Assembly (NCBI RefSeq): GCF_017873095.1
Contig: NZ_JAGGJU010000003.1
Location: forward strand, 124,001 to 188,000
Length of the DNA stretch: 64,000 nt
From: Heterorhizobium halophytocola
GTDB lineage: Bacteria; Pseudomonadota; Alphaproteobacteria; Rhizobiales; Rhizobiaceae
Direction of reading: 5' to 3'
Below the pieces are notes generated by a model. The model saw only the letters and a list, made by a program, of their open reading frames with translations. It was not told the DNA's origin and ran no database searches. Below, in pieces: positions 20,458-28,898 of this stretch. The first letter of the stretch is position 1, and each line of letters starts with the position of its first letter. The position numbers were made by a program, and so were the translations under genes.

Positions 20458-23400
20458 GTGAAAATCAATTATTACATAGTTTTCAAAATCTTGTGCCGGT
20501 ACATGGTGGCGCCGTGCGTAATCTTGGCCGAGCTGACAAGACCGGTTCTTGCGGGGGCCGGCGCGCCCGCCAGCGGCACAGCCCGTGCTGCCGATCTCGA
20601 CCTCAGCTGGCTGATGGTGGCCGCAGCGCTTGTCATGTTGATGCAGGTCGGCTTCCTGCTGCTTGAGGCGGGCATGGTCCGCTCGAAGAACTCGATCAAT
20701 GTCGCACAGAAAAACCTGCTGGATTTCGTCTTCGGCGTTGTCGCCTTCGCAGCCGTCGGTTTCATGCTGGCCTTCGGCCGCTCCGGCAGGCTGCCGATCG
20801 GCATCGACAGCCATTATTTCTTTCTCGACCATCTGAGCACCTGGGAGGCCGGGTTCTTCATCTTTCAGGTGATGTTCTGCGGCACGGCGGCGACCATCGT
20901 CTCCGGTGCCGTGGCCGAACGGATGAAGCTCTCGTCCTATGTGCTCGGGTCGGTGGTTCTCTCCGGGCTGATCTATCCGGTCTTCGTTCACTGGGCCTGG
21001 GGCACGGCACTCGGCCCGAACGAGGGCGCTTTTCTGGCCAATCTCGGATTTGTCGATTTTGCCGGTTCCACCGTGGTGCATGCGACGGGCGGATGGATCT
21101 CGCTTGCCGCCTGCATGGTGATCGGCCCGCGTCGTGGCCGCTTCGATGCCGAGGGCCGGCCGATTCGCATTGCCGGCCACAGCCCGGTGCTGTCGACCAC
21201 CGGTGGCCTTCTGCTGTTCATCGGCTGGATCGGCTTCAACGGCGGTTCGACGACGGCGGCCGTTCCCGATATCGGGCCGATCATCCTCAACACCATCCTC
21301 GCCGGCGGCATGGGCTGCTGCGTCGGCTATGTCATCGGCTATTACCACGATGGCGTGGTGCTGCCGGAGAAATCGATTTCGGGCATGCTGGGCGGCCTCG
21401 TGGCGATCACCGCCGGCTGTCATCTGCTGACGCCGGGCGGCTCGCTGCTGATCGGGGCGCTCGGCAGTGCCGCTGCCGTCTATGGCATCCTGTTCATCGA
21501 GCGGGTGCTGCGGATCGACGATGCGGTCGGGGCGATCGGCGTGCATGCCTTTGCCGGCGTCGTCGGCACCGTCGGCCTTGCCTTCCTGGCGCCGCCGGAA
21601 CTGCTGCCGGCCGGCGACCGGCTGCATCAGCTCTATATCCAGGTTTTCGGCGCGGCGCTCAATTTCTATTGGGCCTTCGGTGTCGGCTACGGCTTCTTCT
21701 GGCTGTTGAAGCGTTTTGCCGGCGTCCGCGTCTCGGCCGAGGACGAATATAACGGCCTCAATATCGCCGAGCATGGCACCCGTCTGGGCGTCGGGCATGT
21801 GTCGGCGGCCCTGTCCGATCTGGTCGACGGCAAGGCGGATCTTACCCATCGCCTGGCGGTCGACCCGGGCGACGAGGCGGAAGAGCTGACGACGCTGTTC
21901 AACCGGCTGATGGACGACATCGAGGAGAGCGAGCGCACCCGCCAGGCGCTGCAGTCGCAGCAGCGCGACACCGAGGAGGCCGAACGGGTCGCCACGCTTG
22001 CCAATGCCACCTTCGAGGCTATCGTCATGCACGAGGGCGGCACGATCGTCGACGGCAACCAGCAGCTGGCGGAACTCACCGGCCTGCCGCTATCCGACCT
22101 GATCGGCCGCTCCGTCCTCGAATTCGTCGCGCCGGAAGACCGCGAACGGGTCGAGAAGGCCTTCTTTTCCGGTGTCGACGAGAATGCGGAGATATCGCTG
22201 GTGACGGCCCTCGGCGAACGGATCCCGATCGAGGCACGCGGGCGCCATGTCGATTATCGCGGCAAGCGGATCCAGATCGGCTGCCTGGTCGATCTCAGGC
22301 CGCGGCGCGAGGCGGAGCGGCGCATCCGCCATGTGGCCCTGCACGATTCGCTGACGGGGCTTGCCAACCGTACGCTGTTTACCGAGCGGCTGAGTGCCAG
22401 CGTCGAGCATTGCCGGGCAGGCCGCGGCTGCGCCATCGTCCTGCTCGACCTCGACCGGTTCAAGGACGTCAACGACATGCATGGCCACCCGGCCGGCGAC
22501 GAGGTGATCCGCAAGACCGGCGATCGCCTGCGCAAGGCGCTGGGGCGCGACGATCTGGCCGCGCGCATCGGCGGCGACGAATTCGCCGTCATTCTGACAC
22601 GCGCCTCCTTCGGCAATCAGATCGAGGATTTCTGTCGCCGTCTGGTCACCGCCTTTCGCGAGCCGATCGATCTCGGCAACGGCCACCATGTGCGCTGCGG
22701 CGTCAGTCTCGGGGCGGCGCTGTGTCCGGATCATGCCGACAATGTCGAGGATCTGATCGGCCGTGCCGACATGGCGCTCTACCATGCGAAGAATGCGGGG
22801 CGGAACACCTGGCGCTGCTATCGGCCCGGCATGAGCGAGCTGATCGAGAAGCGGCGGGCGCTGGAAGCGGACCTGGAACAGGCGGTGGAGAACGGCGATT
22901 TCGAACTCTATCTGCAGCCGCGCGTGCGCTGCTCGGACACGGAGATAGAGGGCTACGAGGCCTTGCTGCGCTGGACCCATCCGACGCGGGGCCCGGTCAG
23001 TCCGGTCGACTTCATCCCGGTCGCCGAAGCCTCGGGCAAGATCATCCAGCTGGGCGAATGGGTGCTGGCCGAGGCCTGCCGGATTCTCAAGACATTGCCG
23101 GCGGACAAGCGGCTGTCGATCAATGTCAGCCCGATCCAGTTCCGTCAGATCGACTTTCTCGGCAATATCGAGGCGATCGTCGCCGCCGAGGGGGCGGACC
23201 CGAAGCGGATCGAGCTGGAGATCACCGAGAGCGTGCTGATCGACGACGACGAGGGCGCAAGACAGGTTCTGGATGCCCTGAAGCGCTCCGGCTTCAACAT
23301 CGCGCTCGACGATTTCGGCACCGGCTATTCCTCCCTCAGCTATCTCAGCCGCTATCCCTTCGACGCGATCAAGATCGACCGCAGCTTCGTCGCCAATCTC

Positions 23401-23670
23401 GGCGTGGAGGCCAATGCCGAGGCGATCGTCCGCTCGATCATCGATCTGGGCAGCGGTCTGGGCATGAAGGTGGTGGCCGAGGGCGTGGAGACCATCGAGC
23501 AGGCAAGGCTTCTGGTGACCAATGGCTGCGACGAATTGCAGGGCTATCTGCTGGGCCGGCCGGTGCCCGTGGACCGCATCGCCATGGATGTGGCCGGCGA
23601 CGTCAAGCGGCGGCTGAGGGCAGACGGCGACGAGGACCTTTCGGGAAGGCGGGAAGCCGACGTGGCCTGA
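20458..23670 (+). CDS. Ammonium transporter (Amt) - PAS - GGDEF - EAL fusion protein
   Basis: A 1070-residue membrane signalling protein. Residues about 45-430 form an Amt/MEP/Rh domain: D200 ('DFAGSTVVHATG'), H208 and H363 ('GVHAFAG') match the AmtB D160, H168 and H318 positions, so the ammonium pore residues are kept. A coiled linker follows (about 450-510), then PAS (about 515-625), GGDEF (about 628-790, motif 'RIGGDEFAVIL' intact, no canonical RxxD inhibitory site) and EAL (about 810-1050). EAL residues are complete: 'YEALLRW', 'NVSP', 'ELEITES', 'LDDFGTGYSS', 'IKIDRSF', 'EGVET', 'QGY'. The frame begins with GTG; ATG 20503 is an alternative. No glnK is adjacent. An ammonium-responsive c-di-GMP enzyme is inferred. 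Confidence 0.95.
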   Translation: MKINYYIVFKILCRYMVAPCVILAELTRPVLAGAGAPASGTARAADLDLSWLMVAAALVMLMQVGFLLLEAGMVRSKNSINVAQKNLLDFVFGVVAFAAVGFMLAFGRSGRLPIGIDSHYFFLDHLSTWEAGFFIFQVMFCGTAATIVSGAVAERMKLSSYVLGSVVLSGLIYPVFVHWAWGTALGPNEGAFLANLGFVDFAGSTVVHATGGWISLAACMVIGPRRGRFDAEGRPIRIAGHSPVLSTTGGLLLFIGWIGFNGGSTTAAVPDIGPIILNTILAGGMGCCVGYVIGYYHDGVVLPEKSISGMLGGLVAITAGCHLLTPGGSLLIGALGSAAAVYGILFIERVLRIDDAVGAIGVHAFAGVVGTVGLAFLAPPELLPAGDRLHQLYIQVFGAALNFYWAFGVGYGFFWLLKRFAGVRVSAEDEYNGLNIAEHGTRLGVGHVSAALSDLVDGKADLTHRLAVDPGDEAEELTTLFNRLMDDIEESERTRQALQSQQRDTEEAERVATLANATFEAIVMHEGGTIVDGNQQLAELTGLPLSDLIGRSVLEFVAPEDRERVEKAFFSGVDENAEISLVTALGERIPIEARGRHVDYRGKRIQIGCLVDLRPRREAERRIRHVALHDSLTGLANRTLFTERLSASVEHCRAGRGCAIVLLDLDRFKDVNDMHGHPAGDEVIRKTGDRLRKALGRDDLAARIGGDEFAVILTRASFGNQIEDFCRRLVTAFREPIDLGNGHHVRCGVSLGAALCPDHADNVEDLIGRADMALYHAKNAGRNTWRCYRPGMSELIEKRRALEADLEQAVENGDFELYLQPRVRCSDTEIEGYEALLRWTHPTRGPVSPVDFIPVAEASGKIIQLGEWVLAEACRILKTLPADKRLSINVSPIQFRQIDFLGNIEAIVAAEGADPKRIELEITESVLIDDDEGARQVLDALKRSGFNIALDDFGTGYSSLSYLSRYPFDAIKIDRSFVANLGVEANAEAIVRSIIDLGSGLGMKVVAEGVETIEQARLLVTNGCDELQGYLLGRPVPVDRIAMDVAGDVKRRLRADGDEDLSGRREADVA

Positions 23671-23776
23671 GGGCAGGGGGGACAGCGCCCATCGCGCGGC
23701 TGGCCGCAGCGATTGGGCGAAGCGGCGGCCGTGACTGGAGGCGCGGCCGCCGCAAACTTCAGGAACGGTAAAGGCC

Positions 23777-24385
23777 TCAGGCGGCCTTGGCGAGTTCACT
23801 CGCCTGGGCAAGCGCGCCGGCGATCGCCTTTTCGGCAGCTTCCGGGCCCATGGCGATGCCTTCGACGCGGATCACCTGGACGTCCTTGATGCCGATGAAG
23901 CCGAGAACGGAGCGCAGATAGGGTTCGGCAAAATCGAGGGCTGCGGCCGGGCCGGACGAATAGACGCCGCCGGAGGCCAGAACGATATAGGCCTTCTTGC
24001 CCTGCACCAGGCCTTCGGGACCGTTTTCCGTGTAGCGGAAGGTGCGGCCGGCGCGGGCGATGTGGTCGATCCACGACTTCAGGATCGAGGTGATGCCGAA
24101 ATTGACGAAGCCGCTCGAAATGACCAGCGTGTCGGCCGCCAGCAATTCGTCGACTTCCTTGTCGGAAATGGCGATCGCTTCGGCCTGGGCCGGTGTGCGA
24201 TCTTCGGACGCCAGACGGATGGCGGAGGAGAAATCAGTGCCGATATGCGGCAGCGGGGTGGCGACGAGATCGCGTTCGACAATGGTGCCGCCGGCGGCCA
24301 GGCCTTCGGCCAGCGCCTTTGCGACCTTGCCGGAAACCGAATCATTGCCGCGCGTGCTGCCGCGAACGAGAAGAATGGAGGACAT
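23777..24385 (-). CDS. azoR: FMN-dependent NADH:quinone oxidoreductase / azoreductase
   Basis: A 202-residue flavodoxin-fold enzyme of the AzoR/AcpD family that reduces quinones or azo bonds with NADH. 'VRGSTRGNDSVSGKVAKAL' forms the FMN phosphate site, 'FVNFGITSILKSWIDHIARAGRTFRYTENGP' the flavin and quinone site, and 'ASGGVYSSGP' the third loop. 'YLRSVLGFIGIKDVQVIRVEG' is the usual C-terminal signature. The start at 24385 has AGGTG upstream. It is divergent from a LysR gene, the standard arrangement for a regulator and its target, with repeat motifs between them. Confidence 0.93.
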   Translation of the reverse strand: MSSILLVRGSTRGNDSVSGKVAKALAEGLAAGGTIVERDLVATPLPHIGTDFSSAIRLASEDRTPAQAEAIAISDKEVDELLAADTLVISSGFVNFGITSILKSWIDHIARAGRTFRYTENGPEGLVQGKKAYIVLASGGVYSSGPAAALDFAEPYLRSVLGFIGIKDVQVIRVEGIAMGPEAAEKAIAGALAQASELAKAA

Positions 24386-24442
24386 GGGAACACCTGTATT
24401 CTGTTGGCTTGGCCGGTCGGGGGTCGCCGGCGGAGACTGACA

Positions 24443-24505
24443 GATAGAACTGGCATCCAATCGATAAAACTGGGATAATGTCGATCAGTAAAATCGATAA
24501 ACTGG
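24443..24505. promoter_or_regulatory. Three GATARAACTGG direct repeats in the azoR-lysR intergenic region
   Basis: GATAGAACTGG (24443-24453), GATAAAACTGG (24463-24473) and GATAAACTGG (24496-24505) lie in one orientation. The last two share the longer AATCGATAAAACTGG context. Spacing is 20 and 33 bases, near whole helix turns. The location suggests binding sites for the adjacent LysR regulator. Confidence 0.55.
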
Positions 24506-24514
24506 ATAGGTCTC

Positions 24515-25480
24515 ATGCTGCCCAACCCGACGCTGGATCAATTGCAGGTGTTCATCGCAGTGGCCGAGGCCGGCAGCTTTTCCGCAGCCGCCCGGCAGTT
24601 GAACCGGGCGCAATCGGTGGTCAGCTATACGATCGGCAATCTGGAGGCGCAGTTGCAGCTGGTGCTGTTCGACCGGCAGGGACGCCAGCCGGTGCTGACC
24701 GAGGCCGGTCGGGCGATGCTTGACGACGCACGGCGGATCATTGCCGAACTCGACAATCTGCGGGCCCGCAGCAAGGCGCTGAACGAGGGGCTGGAGGGCG
24801 AGGTGCGCCTGGCCGTCAGCGTCATGGTGCCCGACCACGGGCTGACCGAAACGCTGAAGGCCTTCCAGCTGGAGTTTCCAACGGTCATGCTGCGGCTCTA
24901 TTGCGGCACGCCGCGGCTTGTCTCGCGCATGCTGGACCGCTCGGCCGTCGACCTGGCGATCGGCGGCGGACCGGAGGTGGATCACCGCGTCGAAAGCCAG
25001 GATATCGGCCTGTCCTATCTGGCGCCGGTCGCGGCCCCGGAACACCGGCTGTCAAAGCTTTCCCGCAAGCTCAGCCTGCGCGATGTGCGCGAGGACGTGC
25101 AGATCATCGCCTCCGAGGCGCAGCAGCCGGAGGAGGAGGGGCCCGATTTCAACGTGTTTTCGCGCCGAACCTGGCGGGTCAGCGACATGGCGACCAAGCG
25201 GCATCTGTTGCTGGCGGGGCTCGGATGGGGCGGCGTGCCGCTGACGATCGTGCGGGAGGATCTGGCGGAAGGCCGGCTGGTGCGGCTCGATGTCGAGGGG
25301 TATGACGTGCGCGATTACCCGGTGCTGGCCCAGTGGCACAGTGCCTCACCGCCCGGACCTGCCGGTCGCTGGATCATCGACCAGATGGCGATGCGCCTTG
25401 CCGGCTGCCCCCGCGGCGCCGAAGTCGACCGCCTGCTGCGCGGCGAGGCGCGCGACCTGACGCGCGAGGCGGCCGAGTAG
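24515..25480 (+). CDS. LysR-family transcriptional regulator
   Basis: A 321-residue regulator. The winged helix-turn-helix covers about 5-65 ('LDQLQVFIAVAEAGSFSAAARQLNRAQSVVSYTIGNLE'), followed by the linker helix and a type 2 periplasmic-binding-fold effector domain from about 90 to 300. The unusual element is 'EAQQPEEEGPDFNVFSRRTW' in the effector domain. It is divergent from azoR, suggesting that it controls that gene and itself, probably in response to quinones or electrophiles; the inducer is not readable. The C-terminal 'EVDRLLRGEARDLTREAAE' is an extra helical tail. Confidence 0.93.
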   Translation: MLPNPTLDQLQVFIAVAEAGSFSAAARQLNRAQSVVSYTIGNLEAQLQLVLFDRQGRQPVLTEAGRAMLDDARRIIAELDNLRARSKALNEGLEGEVRLAVSVMVPDHGLTETLKAFQLEFPTVMLRLYCGTPRLVSRMLDRSAVDLAIGGGPEVDHRVESQDIGLSYLAPVAAPEHRLSKLSRKLSLRDVREDVQIIASEAQQPEEEGPDFNVFSRRTWRVSDMATKRHLLLAGLGWGGVPLTIVREDLAEGRLVRLDVEGYDVRDYPVLAQWHSASPPGPAGRWIIDQMAMRLAGCPRGAEVDRLLRGEARDLTREAAE

Positions 25481-25493
25481 AGAGAACAAAGAA

Positions 25494-25517
25494 ACGCCGC
25501 ACCTTGCGATGCGGCGT
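25494..25517. terminator. Terminator-like hairpin between lysR and cpdB
   Basis: ACGCCGCA and TGCGGCGT form an 8-bp stem, followed after a few bases by TCTTTT. It lies between convergent genes. Confidence 0.55.
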
Positions 25518-25558
25518 CCCGTCTTTTCAATCCTGGCTCTATGATCCGGCGCTGCGGC

Positions 25559-27541
25559 TCAGAGAACCAGCCGGTACTTGGCAAAGCCGCCTTCGCCGTC
25601 CCCGTCGTCCTCGATCTTGGCGCCCTTGACGGCGCTGGCATAGTCGCGGCCCTTGGGGCCTGTCTCGAACACGGCGGTGGTGCCGGCGAGCGGCATGAAT
25701 TTCCAGTTGGCATCCGCCGAGGGATTGATCGTGCCCTGGTCGACGATATAGCGGACGATGACGTCGCGATTGGTGTCGGGGGCGACGAAGATCACCTTGT
25801 CGGCCGCGATCTCTGGGAAATTGCCGCCGCCGCCGGCGCGGTAATTGTTCGTCGCGACGACGAATTTCTGCGCCGGGTCGATCGGCTTGCCGCCGAACTG
25901 CAGGTTGACGATACGGCTCGAGTCCGGATTGACGGCCTTGCCGTCCTTGTCGTAGCGCGCCGGCTTGGACAGGTCGATCTCGTAGGTCACCCCATCAATC
26001 ACGTCGTAATTATAGGACGGGAAGTCGGGGTTGAGCAGTGGCGCGTCCTTGGCGCCTTCCTCGACCTGCAGGAACATGCCGGCCGACATTTCGAGCCAGT
26101 TCTTCACCTGTTCGCCGGTGATCAGCACGGCCTGCACGGTGTTCGGATAGAGATAGAGGTCGGCGACGTTCTTGATGGCGATGTCGCCGGCCGGCACGTC
26201 GGTATAATAGTCCGGGCCGCCACGGCCGCCGGCCTTGAACGGCGCTGCGGCCGACAGCACGGCGAAGTCCTTGTACTGGCCTTCCTTCAGCATGTCCTTG
26301 ATGTACCAGCTCTGCGCGTTGGAGACGATCTGCACGGAGGGATCGTCGGCCACCAGCGCAAAATAGGAATAGAGCGGCGCCGAGGTCTTGCCGACGGGGG
26401 TGCGGACATATTCGAGCGTCGCATCATGCTCGGACTTCACCGCATCGACGACCTGCTGCTTGCTCTGGACGTCGGCCACGACCTTCTTGTTTTCGTCGCG
26501 GTGATAGATCGGGCGCGCCTCGGTGGTGAAGTCGGCCACCTTCCACTTCGAGCCGTCGCGCTCCAGAAGCAGGTCGATCAGGCCCATATGCGAGCCCCAG
26601 AAACCGGCCATGACGGCCGGCTTGCCGAGCAGCGTGCCGCGCGCGGCATCGGCGCCGGGCACGCCGACGAAATCCTTCGGGCCGGGAAAGACCAGATGCT
26701 GGTGACCGGTGAACACGGCATCGATGCCGTCGACGCCGGCGAGATAGAGCGAGGCGTTTTCCATCCGATCCGTCTGACCGGAGCCGTCGATGCCGGAATG
26801 GGAGAGCGCGATGACGATGTCGGCACCGTCTTCCTTCATCACCGGAACCCAGGCCTTGGCCGTCTCGACGATGTCGCGGGTCTGCGCCTTGCCTTCGAGG
26901 TTCTTGGCATCCCAGACCATGATCTGCGGCGGCACGAAGCCGATGATGCCGACCTTGATCTCGTGCATCTGGTCGGCGCCGTCGCGGATCGTCTTGTTGA
27001 CGATCACATAGGGGCTGAAGAACAGCTCGTCCTTCTTCGGATCCTCGGCCAGCTTGCCCTTGGTCAGGTTGGCGCAGACGATCGGGAAATTCGCTCCCTT
27101 CAGGGTGTTGAACATGAAGTCGAGGCCGTAATTGAACTCGTGATTGCCGAGCGTGCCGCAATCATAGCCGAGCACGTTCATCGCCTTCATCACCGGATGC
27201 AGGTCGCCTTCCTTCATGCCCTTCTTGTAGGCCATGTAGTCGCCCATCGGATTGCCCTGCAAAAGGTCGCCGTTGTCGAGCAGCATGGAGTTCTTCGCCT
27301 CCGCGCGGATGCCGTCGATGATCGAGGCGGTGCGCGCCAGGCCCAGCGTGTCGTTCGGCTTGTCGGCGTAATAGTCGTAGGGCATCACGTTGACGTGGAT
27401 GTCGGTGGTTTCCATCAACCTCAGATGCGCCTGGTTCGGTGCCGCCTTGGCCGAAAACGGATGGACCAGGACGATCGCCGAGGTGGCGGCAATTCCGCCA
27501 AGAAGCGATCGCCGCGTCATGGGGAGAATGAGAGAGGTCAT
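25559..27541 (-). CDS. cpdB: 2',3'-cyclic-nucleotide 2'-phosphodiesterase / 3'-nucleotidase, Tat-exported
   Basis: A 660-residue periplasmic nucleotidase. The N-terminus has a twin-arginine signal ('TRRSLLGGIAATSAIVLV'). The metallophosphatase domain shows 'METTDIHVNVMPYDYY', 'DNGDLLQGNPMGDY', 'GTLGNHEFNYGLDF', 'ALSHSGID' and 'FTGHQHLVFPG', all the usual metal ligands. The 5'-nucleotidase C-terminal substrate domain follows (about 370-620), with 'NNYRAGGGGNFPEI' as the nucleoside-binding loop. AAGGAG precedes the start. The enzyme hydrolyses 2',3'-cyclic nucleotides and 3'-nucleotides for phosphate and nucleoside uptake. No pho box was identified upstream. Confidence 0.96.
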   Translation of the reverse strand: MTSLILPMTRRSLLGGIAATSAIVLVHPFSAKAAPNQAHLRLMETTDIHVNVMPYDYYADKPNDTLGLARTASIIDGIRAEAKNSMLLDNGDLLQGNPMGDYMAYKKGMKEGDLHPVMKAMNVLGYDCGTLGNHEFNYGLDFMFNTLKGANFPIVCANLTKGKLAEDPKKDELFFSPYVIVNKTIRDGADQMHEIKVGIIGFVPPQIMVWDAKNLEGKAQTRDIVETAKAWVPVMKEDGADIVIALSHSGIDGSGQTDRMENASLYLAGVDGIDAVFTGHQHLVFPGPKDFVGVPGADAARGTLLGKPAVMAGFWGSHMGLIDLLLERDGSKWKVADFTTEARPIYHRDENKKVVADVQSKQQVVDAVKSEHDATLEYVRTPVGKTSAPLYSYFALVADDPSVQIVSNAQSWYIKDMLKEGQYKDFAVLSAAAPFKAGGRGGPDYYTDVPAGDIAIKNVADLYLYPNTVQAVLITGEQVKNWLEMSAGMFLQVEEGAKDAPLLNPDFPSYNYDVIDGVTYEIDLSKPARYDKDGKAVNPDSSRIVNLQFGGKPIDPAQKFVVATNNYRAGGGGNFPEIAADKVIFVAPDTNRDVIVRYIVDQGTINPSADANWKFMPLAGTTAVFETGPKGRDYASAVKGAKIEDDGDGEGGFAKYRLVL

Positions 27542-27778
27542 GAAATGCTCCTTCGCAGAACCTAATTAGCCGCGGAGTTTAAAATCGATTTGGCAGCAGT
27601 GCATCCGGAAAATGACATGAAGATGTACAATGGCGCCCCCATGCGCGACAACGCACAAAAAAACCGGCCGCGGGACTTTCATCGTCTCGCTGCACCGGCA
27701 AAAATGTGGGCACCCGTCATGGTCACCCAAGGGTAGTTCGCAGTTTCGGAAGATATCGGCCGTTCAGGGGGGTGGTGC

Positions 27779-28114
27779 TCAGCGCACCAGAACGGGGCGG
27801 ATCTCCGCATGAAAAAATCGAAAATATGAATTGACCTGCGCGCTGCTGTTCGAGCTTGTCTTGAACTTCACGCCGAGCCGGTGGCGGTGGCTCCACTGGA
27901 CGGTGCCTTCCAGCACGCCCAGCTCAGGGTTTGTAATACGGATGCTGCTGCCTTTCGCCGCCGGCAGGGGCGCGGCGAGGTCCAGCGCCAGGCCGTGTTC
28001 GGACAGGTCCACAACACGGGCCGCAGCCTGTTGGTTGAAGTAGTGAACTTCGACATCAAGCCGGCATCTTTCCCGCTTCGCTGCGCGAGTTTTAATATCG
28101 AGTTGGTGTTGCAT
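27779..28114 (-). CDS. PilZ-domain protein
   Basis: A 111-residue single-domain PilZ protein. 'RERCRLDVEV' supplies the arginine half of the c-di-GMP site, less regular than RxxxR but with several Arg, and 'DLSEHGLAL' the DxSxxG half. The barrel continues through 'IRITNPELGVLEGTVQWSHRHRLGVKF'. AAGGGA lies 7 bases upstream of the ATG. It is monocistronic, with an AT-rich upstream region that contains a 15-base dyad at 28167. c-di-GMP binding is likely but not proven. Confidence 0.85.
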   Translation of the reverse strand: MQHQLDIKTRAAKRERCRLDVEVHYFNQQAAARVVDLSEHGLALDLAAPLPAAKGSSIRITNPELGVLEGTVQWSHRHRLGVKFKTSSNSSAQVNSYFRFFHAEIRPVLVR

Positions 28115-28166
28115 GACGATCCCTTGAATGTTGGATGCATGCTTACTATACGTATGTCAGACTATG

Positions 28167-28181
28167 TTCCGGTTACCGGAA
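28167..28181. promoter_or_regulatory. 15-base inverted repeat upstream of the PilZ gene
   Basis: TTCCGGT-T-ACCGGAA is a perfect 7-bp dyad with one central base, 53 bases before the PilZ start codon in an AT-rich stretch. It looks like an operator; the binding protein is unknown. Confidence 0.4.
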
Positions 28182-28295
28182 TGCATAAATTTTTCGATAT
28201 TCTCATTTTTCTGAAAAAAGCCCCGAAATGACACAGTCCATGCCGGGCTTCGGGCGGCGATGCTCCACCCCCGAAGGCCCAGCCTAGGCCCGCCG

Positions 28296-28769
28296 TCAGT
28301 CGCGCTCGATCCGGCACTGGTAGCAATTGTTGCGGGCCGAACGGACATGCACATAGGCGACGTCGCCCTGGTCCAGCAGGTGGGCTGCACGCCCGGCGAT
28401 CCGGGCAATCGGGATCACCCCGCCGGTTCCATAGACGATCCGCTCGTCGGCGCCATAGCCGCGCAGGATGAAATCGGGGCTATCCTGCAGGACCGGCGGC
28501 AACTCGGATCCGGGCACGTGACGTTCGCAGGCTTCGGCATGCAGGAAGATCGGCCCGGTCTCGGCATAGGGCTGCAGCGCGGAAAACGGACGGTGTGCCA
28601 AAACGAGATAGGGATCGCCGCCGGCGACCTGGCGCAGGCAGTGGCGGCAGGGCACGCCCTGGCCGTCGGAAATCTTCCGCTCCGGCGGGTTGCCATAGGC
28701 GTCGGGCGCGCCGTTCTGATAAGCGCGAGCGGTTTCGGTCGGCAGGGCTTCAAAGCGGATATTGGCCAT
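28296..28769 (-). CDS. DUF1203-family protein
   Basis: A 157-residue protein matching DUF1203: 'GQGVPCRHCLRQVAGGDPYLVLAHRPF', 'AETGPIFLHAEACERH' and the C-terminal 'YVHVRSARNNCYQCRIER'. Conserved cysteines at the two ends (CxxC and C..C) suggest metal or redox binding, but no function is known. The start at 28769 has GGAG upstream; a longer frame adds 20 residues without similarity. It is monocistronic between the PilZ gene and the sseA fusion. Confidence 0.88.
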   Translation of the reverse strand: MANIRFEALPTETARAYQNGAPDAYGNPPERKISDGQGVPCRHCLRQVAGGDPYLVLAHRPFSALQPYAETGPIFLHAEACERHVPGSELPPVLQDSPDFILRGYGADERIVYGTGGVIPIARIAGRAAHLLDQGDVAYVHVRSARNNCYQCRIERD

Positions 28770-28898
28770 GGACGGGCTCCAAAGGATGGCAGGAGCCCGA
28801 TTATCGGCGGCAGCGCGGCACGCGGCCACCCGATTCTTGCCGGCTGATTCTGGCCGGCTGGTTCTCGCCGGCTGGTTCTCGCCGGAACCCCGTCTGGT

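Noticed and set aside
20398-22032. 544-codon minus-strand frame opposite the Amt fusion
   Set aside because: Arg/Gln/Asp-rich shadow; the plus strand holds clear Amt and GGDEF motifs.
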